DNA of 64,000 nucleotides from Prescottella equi (GTDB taxonomy: Bacteria > Actinomycetota > Actinomycetes > Mycobacteriales > Mycobacteriaceae). Position numbers and translations under genes: made by a program. The stretch spans positions 310,001-374,000 of the forward strand of contig NZ_LWTX01000001.1 of assembly GCF_002094305.1 (NCBI RefSeq), given 5' to 3'. The notes beneath the pieces are model-generated. The model saw nothing but the letters and a program-made list of their open reading frames with translations. It was not told the DNA's origin and searched no databases. This document shows positions 38,344 to 46,962 of the stretch, one piece after another; positions within the stretch are counted from its first letter, which is position 1; each line of letters opens with the position of its first letter.

Positions 38344-38375
38344 CGAGCCCCCGCCGCTGCTGCGACGGGGGCTCG
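38344..38375 (-). terminator. Terminator downstream of the FadE pair
   Basis: CGAGCCCCCG (38344-38353) pairs with CGGGGGCTCG (38366-38375); it lies 18 bp beyond the stop of the minus-strand acyl-CoA dehydrogenase gene. Confidence 0.6.
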
Positions 38376-38393
38376 ATTGGTCGATCGGCGTTG

Positions 38394-39602
38394 CTACTTC
38401 AGCTCGGCCGAACTCTTGCCCAGCAGGCGCCGGGCGATGATGAGCTGCTGGATCTGCTGGGTGCCCTCGAAGATGTCCAGGATCTTGCTGTCCCGGGCCC
38501 ACTTCTCCAGCAGCGGGCGCTGCGAGTAGCCGTAGCTGCCGGCCAGCTCGACGGCCTTGAGCGACACCGCGGTTCCGGTGCGTCCGGCCTTGGCCTTCGA
38601 CATCGACGCCTCGAGCGAATTCGGCTTCTTGTTGTCGGCCATCCATGCCGCGCGCAGTGCCAGCAGGTACGACGCCTCCCAGTCCGCCTCGAGCGCGAGG
38701 AACTCGGCGGCAGCCGCGTGCTGGTTGTAGGCCGGGGTGTCGTACGAGATCTCGACGCCGGCCTCCTCCAGGATGCCGCGCAGCTCCTCGAGCGCGGCCC
38801 GGCCCAGGCCGATGGCCATGCCCGCGACGATGGGACGGGTGTTGTCGAACGTCTGCATGACGCCCGCGAAACCCTTCTCGACGTTCACTTCCGGATCGCC
38901 CAGGAGGTTGTCCTTGGGGATGCGGCAGTCCTGGAGCAGCAGTACGGCGGTATCCGACGCTTTGATGCCGAGCTTGTGCTCGAGGCGGGCCACGCTCAGG
39001 CCCGGCGCCTCCCGCGGGACGACGAACGACTTGATCGCGGCGCGGCCCTTCGTCTTGTCGACCGTGGCCCACACCACGACGTGCGTCGAGCGCTCACCGG
39101 CGGTGACGAAGATCTTCTCACCGTTGAGGACCCACTCGTCGCCGTCGAGCACGGCGGTGGTGGTGACGGCCGCCGAGTCGGAGCCGAAGCTGGGCTCGGT
39201 GATGGCCATCGACGCCCACACCTTGCCGAAGCGCTCGAGCTGCTCGTCGGTGGCGACCGCGGCGATCGCCGAGTTGCCGAGGCCCTGGTATGGGATCGAC
39301 AGGGTCAGTCCCACGTCGCCCCAACAGGTTTCGATCACGTTCATCAGCGACGCCATGTTGCCGCCGTTGGTGTTGCCCACGGCCTTGGGCTGCTCGTCGC
39401 CGCGGCCGAGCGCGGCGCCGGACGCGCCCTGACCGGAGTCGTTGAGGCCCTCGACCATGGCCGCCATGGTGTCGAGTTCCTTGGGGTACTCGTGCTCGGC
39501 GAGGTCGTACTTGCGGGACACGGGACGGAGGATCTGCGCCGCGACCTGATGTGCCTGGTTCGCCGAGGCCCTCAGCTTCTTGGGAAGTTCGAGATTGATC
39601 AT
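38394..39602 (-). CDS. fadE23: Acyl-CoA dehydrogenase FadE23-like
   Basis: A 402-residue acyl-CoA dehydrogenase that oxidises an acyl-CoA at the alpha-beta bond using FAD. Family marks are A-I-T-E-P-S-F-G-S-D, W-V-L-N-G-E-K-I-F-V-T and the catalytic-base region I-F-E-G-T-Q-Q-I-Q (E379). Length and pairing match FadE23 (Rv3140), whose partner FadE24 precedes it here 33 bp upstream. SD AGGAGA is six bases from the ATG. In mycobacteria such adjacent FadE pairs form alpha2beta2 enzymes, and hisN lies nearby in both genomes. Confidence 0.85.
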   Translation of the reverse strand: MINLELPKKLRASANQAHQVAAQILRPVSRKYDLAEHEYPKELDTMAAMVEGLNDSGQGASGAALGRGDEQPKAVGNTNGGNMASLMNVIETCWGDVGLTLSIPYQGLGNSAIAAVATDEQLERFGKVWASMAITEPSFGSDSAAVTTTAVLDGDEWVLNGEKIFVTAGERSTHVVVWATVDKTKGRAAIKSFVVPREAPGLSVARLEHKLGIKASDTAVLLLQDCRIPKDNLLGDPEVNVEKGFAGVMQTFDNTRPIVAGMAIGLGRAALEELRGILEEAGVEISYDTPAYNQHAAAAEFLALEADWEASYLLALRAAWMADNKKPNSLEASMSKAKAGRTGTAVSLKAVELAGSYGYSQRPLLEKWARDSKILDIFEGTQQIQQLIIARRLLGKSSAELK

Positions 39603-39635
39603 CGAAAGGTCTCCTGTAAACGAGTCGGGTCGGCG

Positions 39636-41039
39636 TCAGATGAGGACGATGCCCTCGGCCACGCCGATGGCTCGCAGGTCGCGGTACCAGCGCTCCACCG
39701 GGTGCTCCTTGGTGAAGCCGTGGCCGCCGAGCAGTTGGACGCCGTCCAGACCGATCTGCATGCCCTTGTCCGAGGCGAGCTTTCGGGCCAGCGCGGCCTC
39801 ACGCGCGAACGACAGGCCCTGCTCCGCGCGAGATGCGCCCCGCAGCGTCACCAGCCGCATGCTGTCGAGTTCGATCGCGATGTTCGCGATCATGAACGCC
39901 ACCGCCTGACGGTGGCTGATCGGCTCGCCGAACGCCTCCCGCTCGTTGGCGTAGGGGATCACGTAGTCGAGCACGGCCTGGCTGGTGCCGACCGCGAGCG
40001 ACGCCCAACCCAGGCGGGCGAGACGGACCGCGTCGGCGTACTCGCGGGCACGCTGGTCGGCGTCGCCGTCGCCGAGGATTGCGGACTCGGGCACCGCGAC
40101 GTCGGTGAGGACCAGACGGCCGAGGCCGGCGGCGCGCAGACCCATGCTCGGATCCGCCTCGACGACAAGGCCCTTGGTGTCGGACTCGACGATGAAGAAC
40201 GCCGGACGGCCGTCGAGTTCGGCGGCGACGACGAACAGTTCGGCCGAGCCCGCGGCGGGGACGAGGCTCTTGACGCCGTTGAGCTTGTAACCGCTGGGGG
40301 AGCGAACGGCCTTGGTCTGCAGCGCGAACGGGTCGAACAGCGCGCGGGGCTCACTCACCACGACGGCTGCGGCGGGCACGTTCTCGCCGGCGAACGCGGG
40401 CAGGTACGTCTTCTGCTGTGCGTCCGTGCCCCACTGTGTGAGAGCGACGGCCACGCCGCTGGGCGCGAGGATCGGCAGCGCCAGACCCATGTCGCCGTGC
40501 GCGAGGGCCTCGGCGACCAGCGAATTGGTGACCGCGCCGCGCTCGGACGCGACACCCTCGAATTCCTCGGGGATGTTGATGAGCGTGATGCCGAGCTCGG
40601 CGGAACGCTTCAGCAGGTCGGCGGGCGCGGCGGCGGTCTCGTCGGCGTCGTACGCGGCCGGACGGAGGATCTCGGCCGAGAACTCGCGGACCGTCTCGAC
40701 GATCATCTTCTGCTCGTCGTCCGGCGTGAGGTCGAAGTAGCCGGCGTTCTTGGGGGCGCCGTCGGGCAGGCGCTTGGGGGCGCCGTTTCCGGAGACCCGG
40801 TTGAACGTGCGGGTCGCGGCACCGAGGGTCTTGAAGCCGGTCTTGGTGCCCTCGTAGGTGACGCGGTCGATGACCTGGCGCAGGTTGTACTTCTCGGCCA
40901 GGTCGGACCCGGTGATCCGGGTCAGCACGCGCATGGCGGTGCCCATCGCGTCCCGCTTGACCGGGTTCAGGCCGACCGCCGAGGTGTCGCGGGGCTCACG
41001 CTTGGCGCCGTTCGTCTTCACAACGTCTTGCTTGCTCAT
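39636..41039 (-). CDS. fadE24: Acyl-CoA dehydrogenase FadE24-like partner
   Basis: A 467-residue acyl-CoA dehydrogenase with an N-terminal extension of about 110 residues before the dehydrogenase core (E-Q-K-M-I-V-E-T-V-R-E-F). The FAD-binding middle domain is divergent: where the partner has T-E-P-S-F-G, this has V-S-E-P-R-A-L-F-D-P-F. The chain ends soon after A-E-G-I, so the usual C-terminal catalytic-Glu loop is atypical. It is probably the partner subunit of FadE23. The ATG at 41039 is preferred over 41048 because of spacing to GAGAA. A palindromic operator lies 41-56 bp upstream. Confidence 0.82.
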   Translation of the reverse strand: MSKQDVVKTNGAKREPRDTSAVGLNPVKRDAMGTAMRVLTRITGSDLAEKYNLRQVIDRVTYEGTKTGFKTLGAATRTFNRVSGNGAPKRLPDGAPKNAGYFDLTPDDEQKMIVETVREFSAEILRPAAYDADETAAAPADLLKRSAELGITLINIPEEFEGVASERGAVTNSLVAEALAHGDMGLALPILAPSGVAVALTQWGTDAQQKTYLPAFAGENVPAAAVVVSEPRALFDPFALQTKAVRSPSGYKLNGVKSLVPAAGSAELFVVAAELDGRPAFFIVESDTKGLVVEADPSMGLRAAGLGRLVLTDVAVPESAILGDGDADQRAREYADAVRLARLGWASLAVGTSQAVLDYVIPYANEREAFGEPISHRQAVAFMIANIAIELDSMRLVTLRGASRAEQGLSFAREAALARKLASDKGMQIGLDGVQLLGGHGFTKEHPVERWYRDLRAIGVAEGIVLI

Positions 41040-41079
41040 GATGACCATTTCTCGGGGGTGCGGTCTCGGACGCCCTTAC

Positions 41080-41095
41080 CTTACTCCGGAGTAAG
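41080..41095. promoter_or_regulatory. 16-bp palindromic operator upstream of fadE24-fadE23
   Basis: CTTACTCCGGAGTAAG is a perfect 16-bp palindrome in the promoter region of the FadE operon. Such sites are typical of TetR-family repressors that respond to acyl-CoA. No repressor gene lies adjacent. Confidence 0.6.
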
Positions 41096-41155
41096 AAACG
41101 AAGTCGAGTCAATCGGCAAAGTGACGAGCATCACGATACGGACATCCCGCTCCCG

Positions 41156-41215
41156 CGTTTTGCGCACTTGTCGCGCGATTCGGGGGGCCTTGGGTCGCGA
41201 CAAGTGCGCAAAACG
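41156..41215. repeat. Intergenic palindromic repeat, copy 1
   Basis: Perfect 20-bp arms (41156-41175 CGTTTTGCGCACTTGTCGCG; 41196-41215 its exact complement) around a 20-base spacer, between divergent fadE24 and response-regulator genes. The same arms recur at 44884-44946. Because it lies between divergent genes it cannot be a normal terminator. Confidence 0.8.
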
Positions 41216-41277
41216 AGGTCGGAGAAATCTGCACACAACCTTCACAACTCCTCCCGGGCATCCCCACAACCGCGAAA

Positions 41278-41283
41278 TACAGT
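41278..41283 (+). promoter_or_regulatory. -10 element of a leaderless two-component operon
   Basis: TACAGT lies seven bases before the response-regulator GTG, which has no SD, suggesting that transcription starts at the start codon. No convincing -35. Confidence 0.5.
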
Positions 41284-41290
41284 CGAACCC

Positions 41291-41980
41291 GTGACCAATC
41301 GCGAACCGGCTAGCCAGCGCCGAGTGCTCGTCGTCGACGACGAACACACGATCTCCGAATCGATCGCTGCCCGGCTGCGTGCGGAGGGCTACGCCGTGCG
41401 GACCGCGTTCGACGGCCCGAGCGCGGTGACCGAGTGCGAGGCGTTCGGCCCCGACCTCGTCGTGCTCGACGTCATGCTGCCGGGCTTCGACGGGCTCGAG
41501 GTGTGCCGGCGCATCCAGGCGTCCCGCGCGGTGCCGGTGCTGATGCTGACCGCCCGCGCCGACGAGACGGACCTGGTGATCGGGCTCGGGGTGGGCGCCG
41601 ACGACTACCTGGGCAAGCCGTTCAGCATGCGGGTGCTGGTCGCGCGGATCTCGGCGCTGCTGCGCCGCGCCGACCGAACGACCGATTCCGACGTGCTGGT
41701 GCTCGGCGACGTGTCGATCGATCTCAGCGCCCGGCTGGTCCGCTCCGCGGGCATCGAGGTGCACCTGACGCGGACCGAGTTCGATCTGCTCGCTCACCTG
41801 GCGTCGCGTCCCCGCGCCGCCATCGCCCGGGAGATCCTGCTCGAGCAGGTGTGGGGGTGGGGCGACGGGGCGAGCAGTCGTACCGTCGACAGCCATGTGA
41901 AGGCGTTGCGCCGCAAGCTCGGTGGCGACGTGATCCGGACCGTCCACGGCGTCGGGTACGCGTTGGAGGTGCCGCGATGA
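41291..41980 (+). CDS. OmpR-family response regulator
   Basis: A 229-residue response regulator. The receiver domain (about 10-125) has acidic pair D16/D17, phospho-acceptor D60 in V-V-L-D-V-M-L-P and the lysine in Y-L-G-K-P-F. A winged-helix OmpR/PhoB domain (about 135-229) follows, with L-T-R-T-E-F-D-L-L and V-D-S-H-V-K-A-L-R-R-K. It should bind DNA as a dimer after phosphorylation by the histidine kinase encoded next (ATGA overlap). The GTG appears leaderless. Regulon unknown; the downstream membrane gene is a candidate. Confidence 0.92.
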   Translation: MTNREPASQRRVLVVDDEHTISESIAARLRAEGYAVRTAFDGPSAVTECEAFGPDLVVLDVMLPGFDGLEVCRRIQASRAVPVLMLTARADETDLVIGLGVGADDYLGKPFSMRVLVARISALLRRADRTTDSDVLVLGDVSIDLSARLVRSAGIEVHLTRTEFDLLAHLASRPRAAIAREILLEQVWGWGDGASSRTVDSHVKALRRKLGGDVIRTVHGVGYALEVPR

Positions 41981-42966
41981 ACTGGCCCCGCCCGCTCGAC
42001 CCGCTGCGTTCGTTCAAGGCGAAGACCGGACTGCTGGTCGGCGCGTCGCTGCTGCTCGCGTCGCTGACGTTCTGGATCACCACGCAGTGGCAGTTCCGGT
42101 ACGCGCTGCTGGCCGCGCTGATCGCGGCACTCGTGGTGACGCAGATCCTCGCGCACGGGATGACCTCCCCGCTGCGCGAGATGACCGCCGCCGCGAAAGC
42201 CATGGCCACCGGTGACTATTCGCGCCGGGTGCGGTCGACGTCGCGCGACGAGATCGGCCAGCTCGCTACCGCGTTCAATCAGATGGCCGAGGACCTCGAG
42301 GCCCACGACCGGTACCGCCGGGAACTGATCGCCAACGTCTCGCACGAGTTGCGCACCCCGATCGCGGCGCTGCAGGCGGTGCTCGAGAACGTGGTCGATG
42401 GCGTCGAGGAGCCCGACCCGGCGACCATGCGGTCGGCGCTGGCACAGACCGAACGTCTCGGCGGCCTGGTCGCGGACCTGCTGGACCTCTCCAGGCTCGA
42501 GGGCGGCGCGGTTCCGCTGCGCCGCGAGACGTTCGAGATCGCACCGTTCCTCGACGACGTGGTGCGGCAGGCGTCGAGCCCCGCCCGACCTCTGCGGGTC
42601 GACGTCGACGTGGCGCCGGTGGGCCTGCGGGCGGTGGCCGACAGCGCCCGCCTGCACCAGGTGATCACCAACCTGGTCGACAACGCGGCGCGTCACGGGG
42701 CGCCGGACTCACCCGTGCGGATTCGGGTGCGCACCGATCCTCATGCGGGCGAACTACTCCTGGACATCCACGACGACGGGCCGGGCATCGCCGTCGCCGA
42801 CCGCTCCCGGGTCTTCGAACGCTTTGCCCGCGGCGGCGCCCAGGACGGCGGCACCGGGCTGGGCCTGGCGATCGCGCGCTGGGCGGTGGAGTTGCACGAC
42901 GGGCGCATCGAGGTGGTCGACACGACGTCCGGCTGCTGCATCCGGGTTGCATTGCCCCAGGCATAA
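41977..42966 (+). CDS. Sensor histidine kinase
   Basis: A 329-residue membrane histidine kinase. Two close helices (about 18-35 and 42-60) with almost no extracytoplasmic loop suggest it senses a membrane or intramembrane signal. A HAMP domain (about 61-112) follows, then the dimerisation domain with H123 in N-V-S-H-E-L-R-T-P, and the ATPase domain with N box N-L-V-D-N-A-A-R-H, G1 D-D-G-P-G-I and G2 G-T-G-L-G-L-A. Its start overlaps the regulator stop by four bases. Confidence 0.92.
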   Translation: MNWPRPLDPLRSFKAKTGLLVGASLLLASLTFWITTQWQFRYALLAALIAALVVTQILAHGMTSPLREMTAAAKAMATGDYSRRVRSTSRDEIGQLATAFNQMAEDLEAHDRYRRELIANVSHELRTPIAALQAVLENVVDGVEEPDPATMRSALAQTERLGGLVADLLDLSRLEGGAVPLRRETFEIAPFLDDVVRQASSPARPLRVDVDVAPVGLRAVADSARLHQVITNLVDNAARHGAPDSPVRIRVRTDPHAGELLLDIHDDGPGIAVADRSRVFERFARGGAQDGGTGLGLAIARWAVELHDGRIEVVDTTSGCCIRVALPQA

Positions 42967-42983
42967 GGGAACCGATTCCCTTC

Positions 42984-43008
42984 GGGACGAGCATCTTCCG
43001 CTCGTCCC
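42984..43008 (+). terminator. Hairpin after the two-component genes
   Basis: GGGACGAG (42984-42991) pairs with CTCGTCCC (43001-43008); no T-run. Possible partial terminator or processing site between the kinase and DUF4153-like genes. Confidence 0.35.
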
Positions 43009-43055
43009 GCGATGACGCCTGCCCCGGCGGGGCCGGCGTGAACGAGGAGGACACC

Positions 43056-44558
43056 ATGAGCGCACCGACCCTGACCCCGCCGCACCCGGTCCCCGACGGC
43101 GACCTGTGGCACTGGCACCGCGACGTCTGGCGGCGTGACCGGACATCGGTGGCGCCCCGGGCGACGATGGCCGCCGCGCTCGGGGCCGGGACAGTCGCGA
43201 CCCTGACCGTGCAGACGCCGGCCGCGAGCGTTGCCTATGTGCTCACCGGCGCTGCGGTGGCGGCCACGGCGTTCGGGACGGTCCGCCCGCGCCCCACCCC
43301 GGCCAAACTGGTCGCGGTGGCGGGCGCGTTGGCGCTGCTGGCGGTGGCCGCGATCCGCGGTGCCGACTGGCTCGTCGCGCTGTGCGTGGTGGCGAGCTGG
43401 GTGGTCGGATCGTTGGCTCTGGTGGGTGGCTGGACGTGGACCGGCATGATGCTGGGTGCTCTCGGGCTCTGGTTCACCCCGGTGCGGCTGGTCGGCTGGG
43501 TGCAGCGCGGTCGGTCTCGGCGGGGGACCGAAAGCCGCGTCAAGCCCGGGAGGATCGCCGCGGTGACCGCGCTCAGCGCGGCGTTGGTGGCGCTGTTCGG
43601 AGCGCTGTTCGTCAGCGCGGATCCGGAGTTCGGTCGACTGTTCGACGACCTCCTGCCCGACGTGCGCGTGACGAACCCCGGCGGACGCGTACTGCTCGGA
43701 CTACTCGTCGCGGGCGTGGCACTGGCGGCGACGTACCTGCGCAGGCGCACACCGCGATTCGACGCCCTCGCCCCGGCGCCCGGCAGGCCGATCGCCGCGT
43801 GGGAGTGGGTGGCACCGCTCGTGCTGCTCGACCTGCTGTTCGCCGGCTTCGTCGCGGTGCAGGTGCCGGTGCTGTTCGGTGGCGACGACCACGTCCAGGG
43901 CACCGCCGGTCTCACGTACTCCCACTACGCGCGGCAGGGATTCTGGCAACTGGCCGCGGTCACCGTGCTCACGCTGCTCGTGATCGCCGTCGTCGTGCGG
44001 AAGATCGATCGGACCGCGCGCCGTGATCGCGCACTCGGCCGCGTCCTACTGGGTGCGCTGTGCGCGTTGAGCCTCGTGGTCGTCGCATCGGCAGTGCATC
44101 GGATGGCGTTGTACGAGAACGAGTTCGGATTCACCCGCCTGCGCCTCGGCGTCATGGCGGCCGAGCTGTGGCTGGGCGCGGTGTTCGTGCTTCTTCTCGT
44201 CGCGGGGATCCGGATGTCGGGTCGGTGGCTGCCCCGGGCGGTGCTGGCGTCGGCCGCGGTCGGTCTGCTCGGGTTCGCGGTGCTCAACCCGGACGGCTAC
44301 ATCGCCGAGCGGAACGTCCACCGCTACACCGAGACCGGGAGAATCGACCTCGCCTACCTGCAGGGGCTGTCCGTCGACGCCGTTCCCGCGCTGGACCGAC
44401 TGCCCGAACCGGCCCGCTCGTGCGCCCTCGGCGGCATCGGTGTCGGCGGCGCAACCGGGTTCGACTACAACGCCGCCCGGGCGCGGGCGCACGAGATTCT
44501 CGAGGCTCGCCCGCTCGGGCCGTGCGCGGTCAACTCCACGGAACGATCGGCGGCTTGA
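43056..44558 (+). CDS. DUF4153/DUF4173-like polytopic membrane protein
   Basis: A 500-residue protein with about eleven to twelve membrane helices in the layout of DUF4153/DUF4173 proteins, including a Y-S-H-Y-A-R-Q-G-F-W-Q-L segment characteristic of the family. A last extracytoplasmic region contains N-P-D-G-Y-I-A-E-R-N-V. Function unknown. SD GAGGAGG lies five bases before the ATG. It sits 90 bp after the kinase on the same strand and could be a target of that system. The 3' end overlaps the converging small gene by 29 bp. Confidence 0.75.
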   Translation: MSAPTLTPPHPVPDGDLWHWHRDVWRRDRTSVAPRATMAAALGAGTVATLTVQTPAASVAYVLTGAAVAATAFGTVRPRPTPAKLVAVAGALALLAVAAIRGADWLVALCVVASWVVGSLALVGGWTWTGMMLGALGLWFTPVRLVGWVQRGRSRRGTESRVKPGRIAAVTALSAALVALFGALFVSADPEFGRLFDDLLPDVRVTNPGGRVLLGLLVAGVALAATYLRRRTPRFDALAPAPGRPIAAWEWVAPLVLLDLLFAGFVAVQVPVLFGGDDHVQGTAGLTYSHYARQGFWQLAAVTVLTLLVIAVVVRKIDRTARRDRALGRVLLGALCALSLVVVASAVHRMALYENEFGFTRLRLGVMAAELWLGAVFVLLLVAGIRMSGRWLPRAVLASAAVGLLGFAVLNPDGYIAERNVHRYTETGRIDLAYLQGLSVDAVPALDRLPEPARSCALGGIGVGGATGFDYNAARARAHEILEARPLGPCAVNSTERSAA

Positions 44559-44856
44559 CCCACATGATCTTCTCGTCGGCGTGGTCGCGGGCCGCCCGTG
44601 GGTCGTCGGGGTGCTGGCCGGCCCAGTGATCCTTCTCGTCGATCAACTGGGCGGCCACCGTCCAGGTCTCGCGGGTGCTGGGCGGGTTGGCCCCGGCGGC
44701 CCGGGCGAGCTTGCGGAGACGGTCGTCGGGCATGTCGAGCAGTTCGGTGCCGGTGATGCCGCGTTCCCAAGCGAATCGCGCGAGACCGAGTGCCTTGTCC
44801 CGACGCTTGCGGCTCGCCTGATCGGTGTGTGCGAAGTCGACCTCGTCGGCGTCCAT
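44530..44856 (-). CDS. Conserved small actinobacterial protein
   Basis: A 108-residue charged, soluble protein with a helical middle (R-K-R-R-D-K-A-L-G-L-A-R-F-A-W-E-R-G-I) and a D-E-K-D-H-W-A-G segment. Family not recognised. The ATG at 44856 is preferred because GGGAG lies eight bases upstream; an ATG at 44871 would add five residues. It lies downstream of hisN with a palindromic repeat between. Confidence 0.6.
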   Translation of the reverse strand: MDADEVDFAHTDQASRKRRDKALGLARFAWERGITGTELLDMPDDRLRKLARAAGANPPSTRETWTVAAQLIDEKDHWAGQHPDDPRAARDHADEKIMWVKPPIVPWS

Positions 44857-44883
44857 TCCAGTCACTCCCATCCCTCTCGAACT

Positions 44884-44946
44884 CGCGTTTTGCGCACTAA
44901 TCGCGGTTTCGGACCCCGAATTCGAGCGACAAGTGCGCAAAACGCG
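44884..44946. repeat. Intergenic palindromic repeat, copy 2
   Basis: Arms 44884-44904 and 44926-44946 are complementary over 21 positions with two mismatches and share CGTTTTGCGCAC and GACAAGTGCGCAAAACG with copy 1 at 41156. The spacer is 21 bases and unrelated to the spacer of copy 1. Confidence 0.8.
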
Positions 44947-44964
44947 GGGTGGTGATTCTGCGAA

Positions 44965-45735
44965 TCAGCGCAGGCGGGCGAGGACCTCGTCGTGCAGCAG
45001 ACCGTTGGTGGCGACCGCGCTGCCGCCGTGCGGGCCGTCGGAGCCCTCGAGGCTCGTGAAGCGGCCACCGGCCTCGCGGACCAGCAGGTCCAGCGGCGCC
45101 AGGTCCCACAGCGACACCTCGGGTTCGGCGGCGATCTCGAGCGTGCCCTCCGCGAGCAGACAGTAGGAGAAGAAGTCGCCGTAGCCGCGGATTCGCCACA
45201 CGTCGTCGGTGAGATCGACGAACTGGTCGCGAATGCCGCGGTCCTTCCACCCGGACAGCGAGGAGAACGCCAGGCTCGACGACCCGAGGTCGCCGACCTC
45301 GGACACGGACAGGCGGCGCGGATCGCCGCCGTCGAACGACGCCCACGCGCCCTCGCCGGCCGACGCCCACCAGCGGCGGCGGAGCGCGGGGGCGCTGACG
45401 ACACCGACGACGGGGACGCCGTCCTCTAGCAGCGCGATGAGGCTCGCCCACACCGGGACGCCGCGGACGAAGTTCTTGGTGCCGTCGATCGGGTCGATGA
45501 CCCACTGCCGGCCCGCGAACTTCGCGTCGCCGCCGAACTCCTCGCCGAGCACGTCGTCGCCGGGACGCTCGAGGGCAAGCACGGCTCGCAGCGCGCGCTC
45601 GACCGCGAGGTCGGCGTCGGACACCGGCGTGAGGTCGGGCTTGGAGTCGACTCGCAGATCCAGCGCGCCGAAGCGGGCGCGGGTGATGGTGTCGGCTTCG
45701 TCGGCGAGGCGCAGGGCGAGTTCGAGGTCGGTCAC
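44965..45735 (-). CDS. hisN: Histidinol-phosphatase HisN (inositol monophosphatase fold)
   Basis: A 256-residue Mg-dependent phosphatase of the IMPase fold, removing phosphate from histidinol phosphate in actinobacterial histidine synthesis. Metal motifs: G-E-E-F near residue 65, [12 protein letters not shown] (about 78-89) and S-L-W-D-L-A-P-L-D near 203. The short chain and F-V-R-G-V-P match HisN rather than SuhB. The GTG at 45735 is used. It is divergent from prfB; the FadE pair also lies near hisN in M. tuberculosis (Rv3137-Rv3140), supporting the call. Confidence 0.88.
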   Translation of the reverse strand: MTDLELALRLADEADTITRARFGALDLRVDSKPDLTPVSDADLAVERALRAVLALERPGDDVLGEEFGGDAKFAGRQWVIDPIDGTKNFVRGVPVWASLIALLEDGVPVVGVVSAPALRRRWWASAGEGAWASFDGGDPRRLSVSEVGDLGSSSLAFSSLSGWKDRGIRDQFVDLTDDVWRIRGYGDFFSYCLLAEGTLEIAAEPEVSLWDLAPLDLLVREAGGRFTSLEGSDGPHGGSAVATNGLLHDEVLARLR

Positions 45736-45839
45736 CGGTCCGACGCTACTGCACGGGGGAGAGGCCCTCGGTCGACGACGATCGCGAGGCGCCGACCGGT
45801 GTGTGGCCGGTGCAACGTCGGACCCGGCGATTCACCCGG

Positions 45840-45845
45840 TAGCCT
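45840..45845 (+). promoter_or_regulatory. -10 element of a leaderless prfB promoter
   Basis: TAGCCT lies eight bases before the prfB GTG; no SD is present. Confidence 0.5.
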
Positions 45846-45853
45846 GGATAACT

Positions 45854-46957
45854 GTGCATCCTGACGTTTCCGCTGACCTCAACGAGCTCGACACCACTCT
45901 GACCACGGTCGAGAAGGTTCTCGATGTCGAGGAGCTGCGCCGCCGCATCGACGAACTCGAACACCAGGCGTCCGATCCGGAGCTGTGGAACGACCAGGAG
46001 CACGCGCAGCAGGTCACCAGCCAGCTTTCGCACGCGCAGTCCGAACTACGTCGCGTGGAGGAACTGCGCTCGCGCCTCGACGACATGGCGGTGCTCTACG
46101 AGCTCGCCGAGGAGGAGGGGCCCGAAGCGGTCGCCGACGCCCACGCCGAGCGCGCGCAGCTGCGCACGGACATCGAGGCGATGGAAGTCAAGACGATGCT
46201 GTCGGGCGAGTACGACCAGCGTGACGCGCTCGTCAACATCCGCGCCGGCGCCGGTGGCGTCGATGCCGCGGACTGGGCCGAGATGCTCATGCGCATGTAC
46301 ATCCGCTGGGCCGAGAAGCGCGGCTACGGCGTCGAGGTCTACGACACGTCCTACGCGGAAGAGGCCGGCATCAAGAGCGCCACCTTCGCGGTCAAGGCGC
46401 CCTACAGCTACGGCACCCTGTCGATCGAGATGGGCACCCACCGTCTCGTGCGGATCAGCCCGTTCGACAACCAGGGCCGCCGCCAGACCTCGTTCGCCGA
46501 GGTCGAGGTGCTGCCCGTGGTGGAGACCACCGACCACATCGACATCGACGAGAACGACGTCCGCGTCGACGTCTACCGCTCCTCCGGTCCGGGTGGCCAG
46601 TCGGTCAACACCACCGACTCGGCGGTCCGACTGACGCACGTGCCCACCGGCATCGTCGTCACCTGTCAGAACGAGAAGTCGCAGCTGCAGAACAAGGTGT
46701 CCGCGATGCGGGTTCTGCAGGCCAAGCTGCTCGAGCGCAAGCGTCAGGAGGAGCGCGCCGAGATGGACGCCCTCAAGGGCGACGGCGGCAGCTCGTGGGG
46801 CAACCAGATGCGTTCGTACGTCCTGCACCCGTACCAGATGGTCAAGGACCTGCGGACCGAGTACGAAGTCAACAACCCGTCCGCCGTCCTCGACGGTGAG
46901 ATCGACGGATTCATCGAGGCCGGCATCCGCTGGCGGATGAGCGAAAACCAAGCCTAG
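45854..46957 (+). CDS. prfB: Peptide chain release factor 2
   Basis: A 367-residue class-I release factor recognising UGA and UAA. The stop-codon tripeptide S-P-F is in R-I-S-P-F-D-N-Q and the peptidyl-tRNA hydrolysis motif G-G-Q is in S-G-P-G-G-Q-S-V-N. The frame is continuous: there is no internal UGA, so the autoregulatory +1 frameshift known from E. coli prfB is absent here. The start is a leaderless-type GTG. It heads the conserved order prfB-mscS-(Rv3103c-like)-ftsE-ftsX-smpB. Confidence 0.95.
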   Translation: MHPDVSADLNELDTTLTTVEKVLDVEELRRRIDELEHQASDPELWNDQEHAQQVTSQLSHAQSELRRVEELRSRLDDMAVLYELAEEEGPEAVADAHAERAQLRTDIEAMEVKTMLSGEYDQRDALVNIRAGAGGVDAADWAEMLMRMYIRWAEKRGYGVEVYDTSYAEEAGIKSATFAVKAPYSYGTLSIEMGTHRLVRISPFDNQGRRQTSFAEVEVLPVVETTDHIDIDENDVRVDVYRSSGPGGQSVNTTDSAVRLTHVPTGIVVTCQNEKSQLQNKVSAMRVLQAKLLERKRQEERAEMDALKGDGGSSWGNQMRSYVLHPYQMVKDLRTEYEVNNPSAVLDGEIDGFIEAGIRWRMSENQA

Positions 46958-46962
46958 GACGA

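Noticed and set aside
39636-41039. FadE24-like protein as a catalytically dead subunit
   Set aside because: The C-terminal loop is atypical, but a glutamate (A-E-G-I) is still present, so loss of activity cannot be claimed from sequence alone.
45854-46957. Programmed frameshift in prfB
   Set aside because: The frame is continuous from the GTG to the stop; no in-frame UGA near codon 26 was found.
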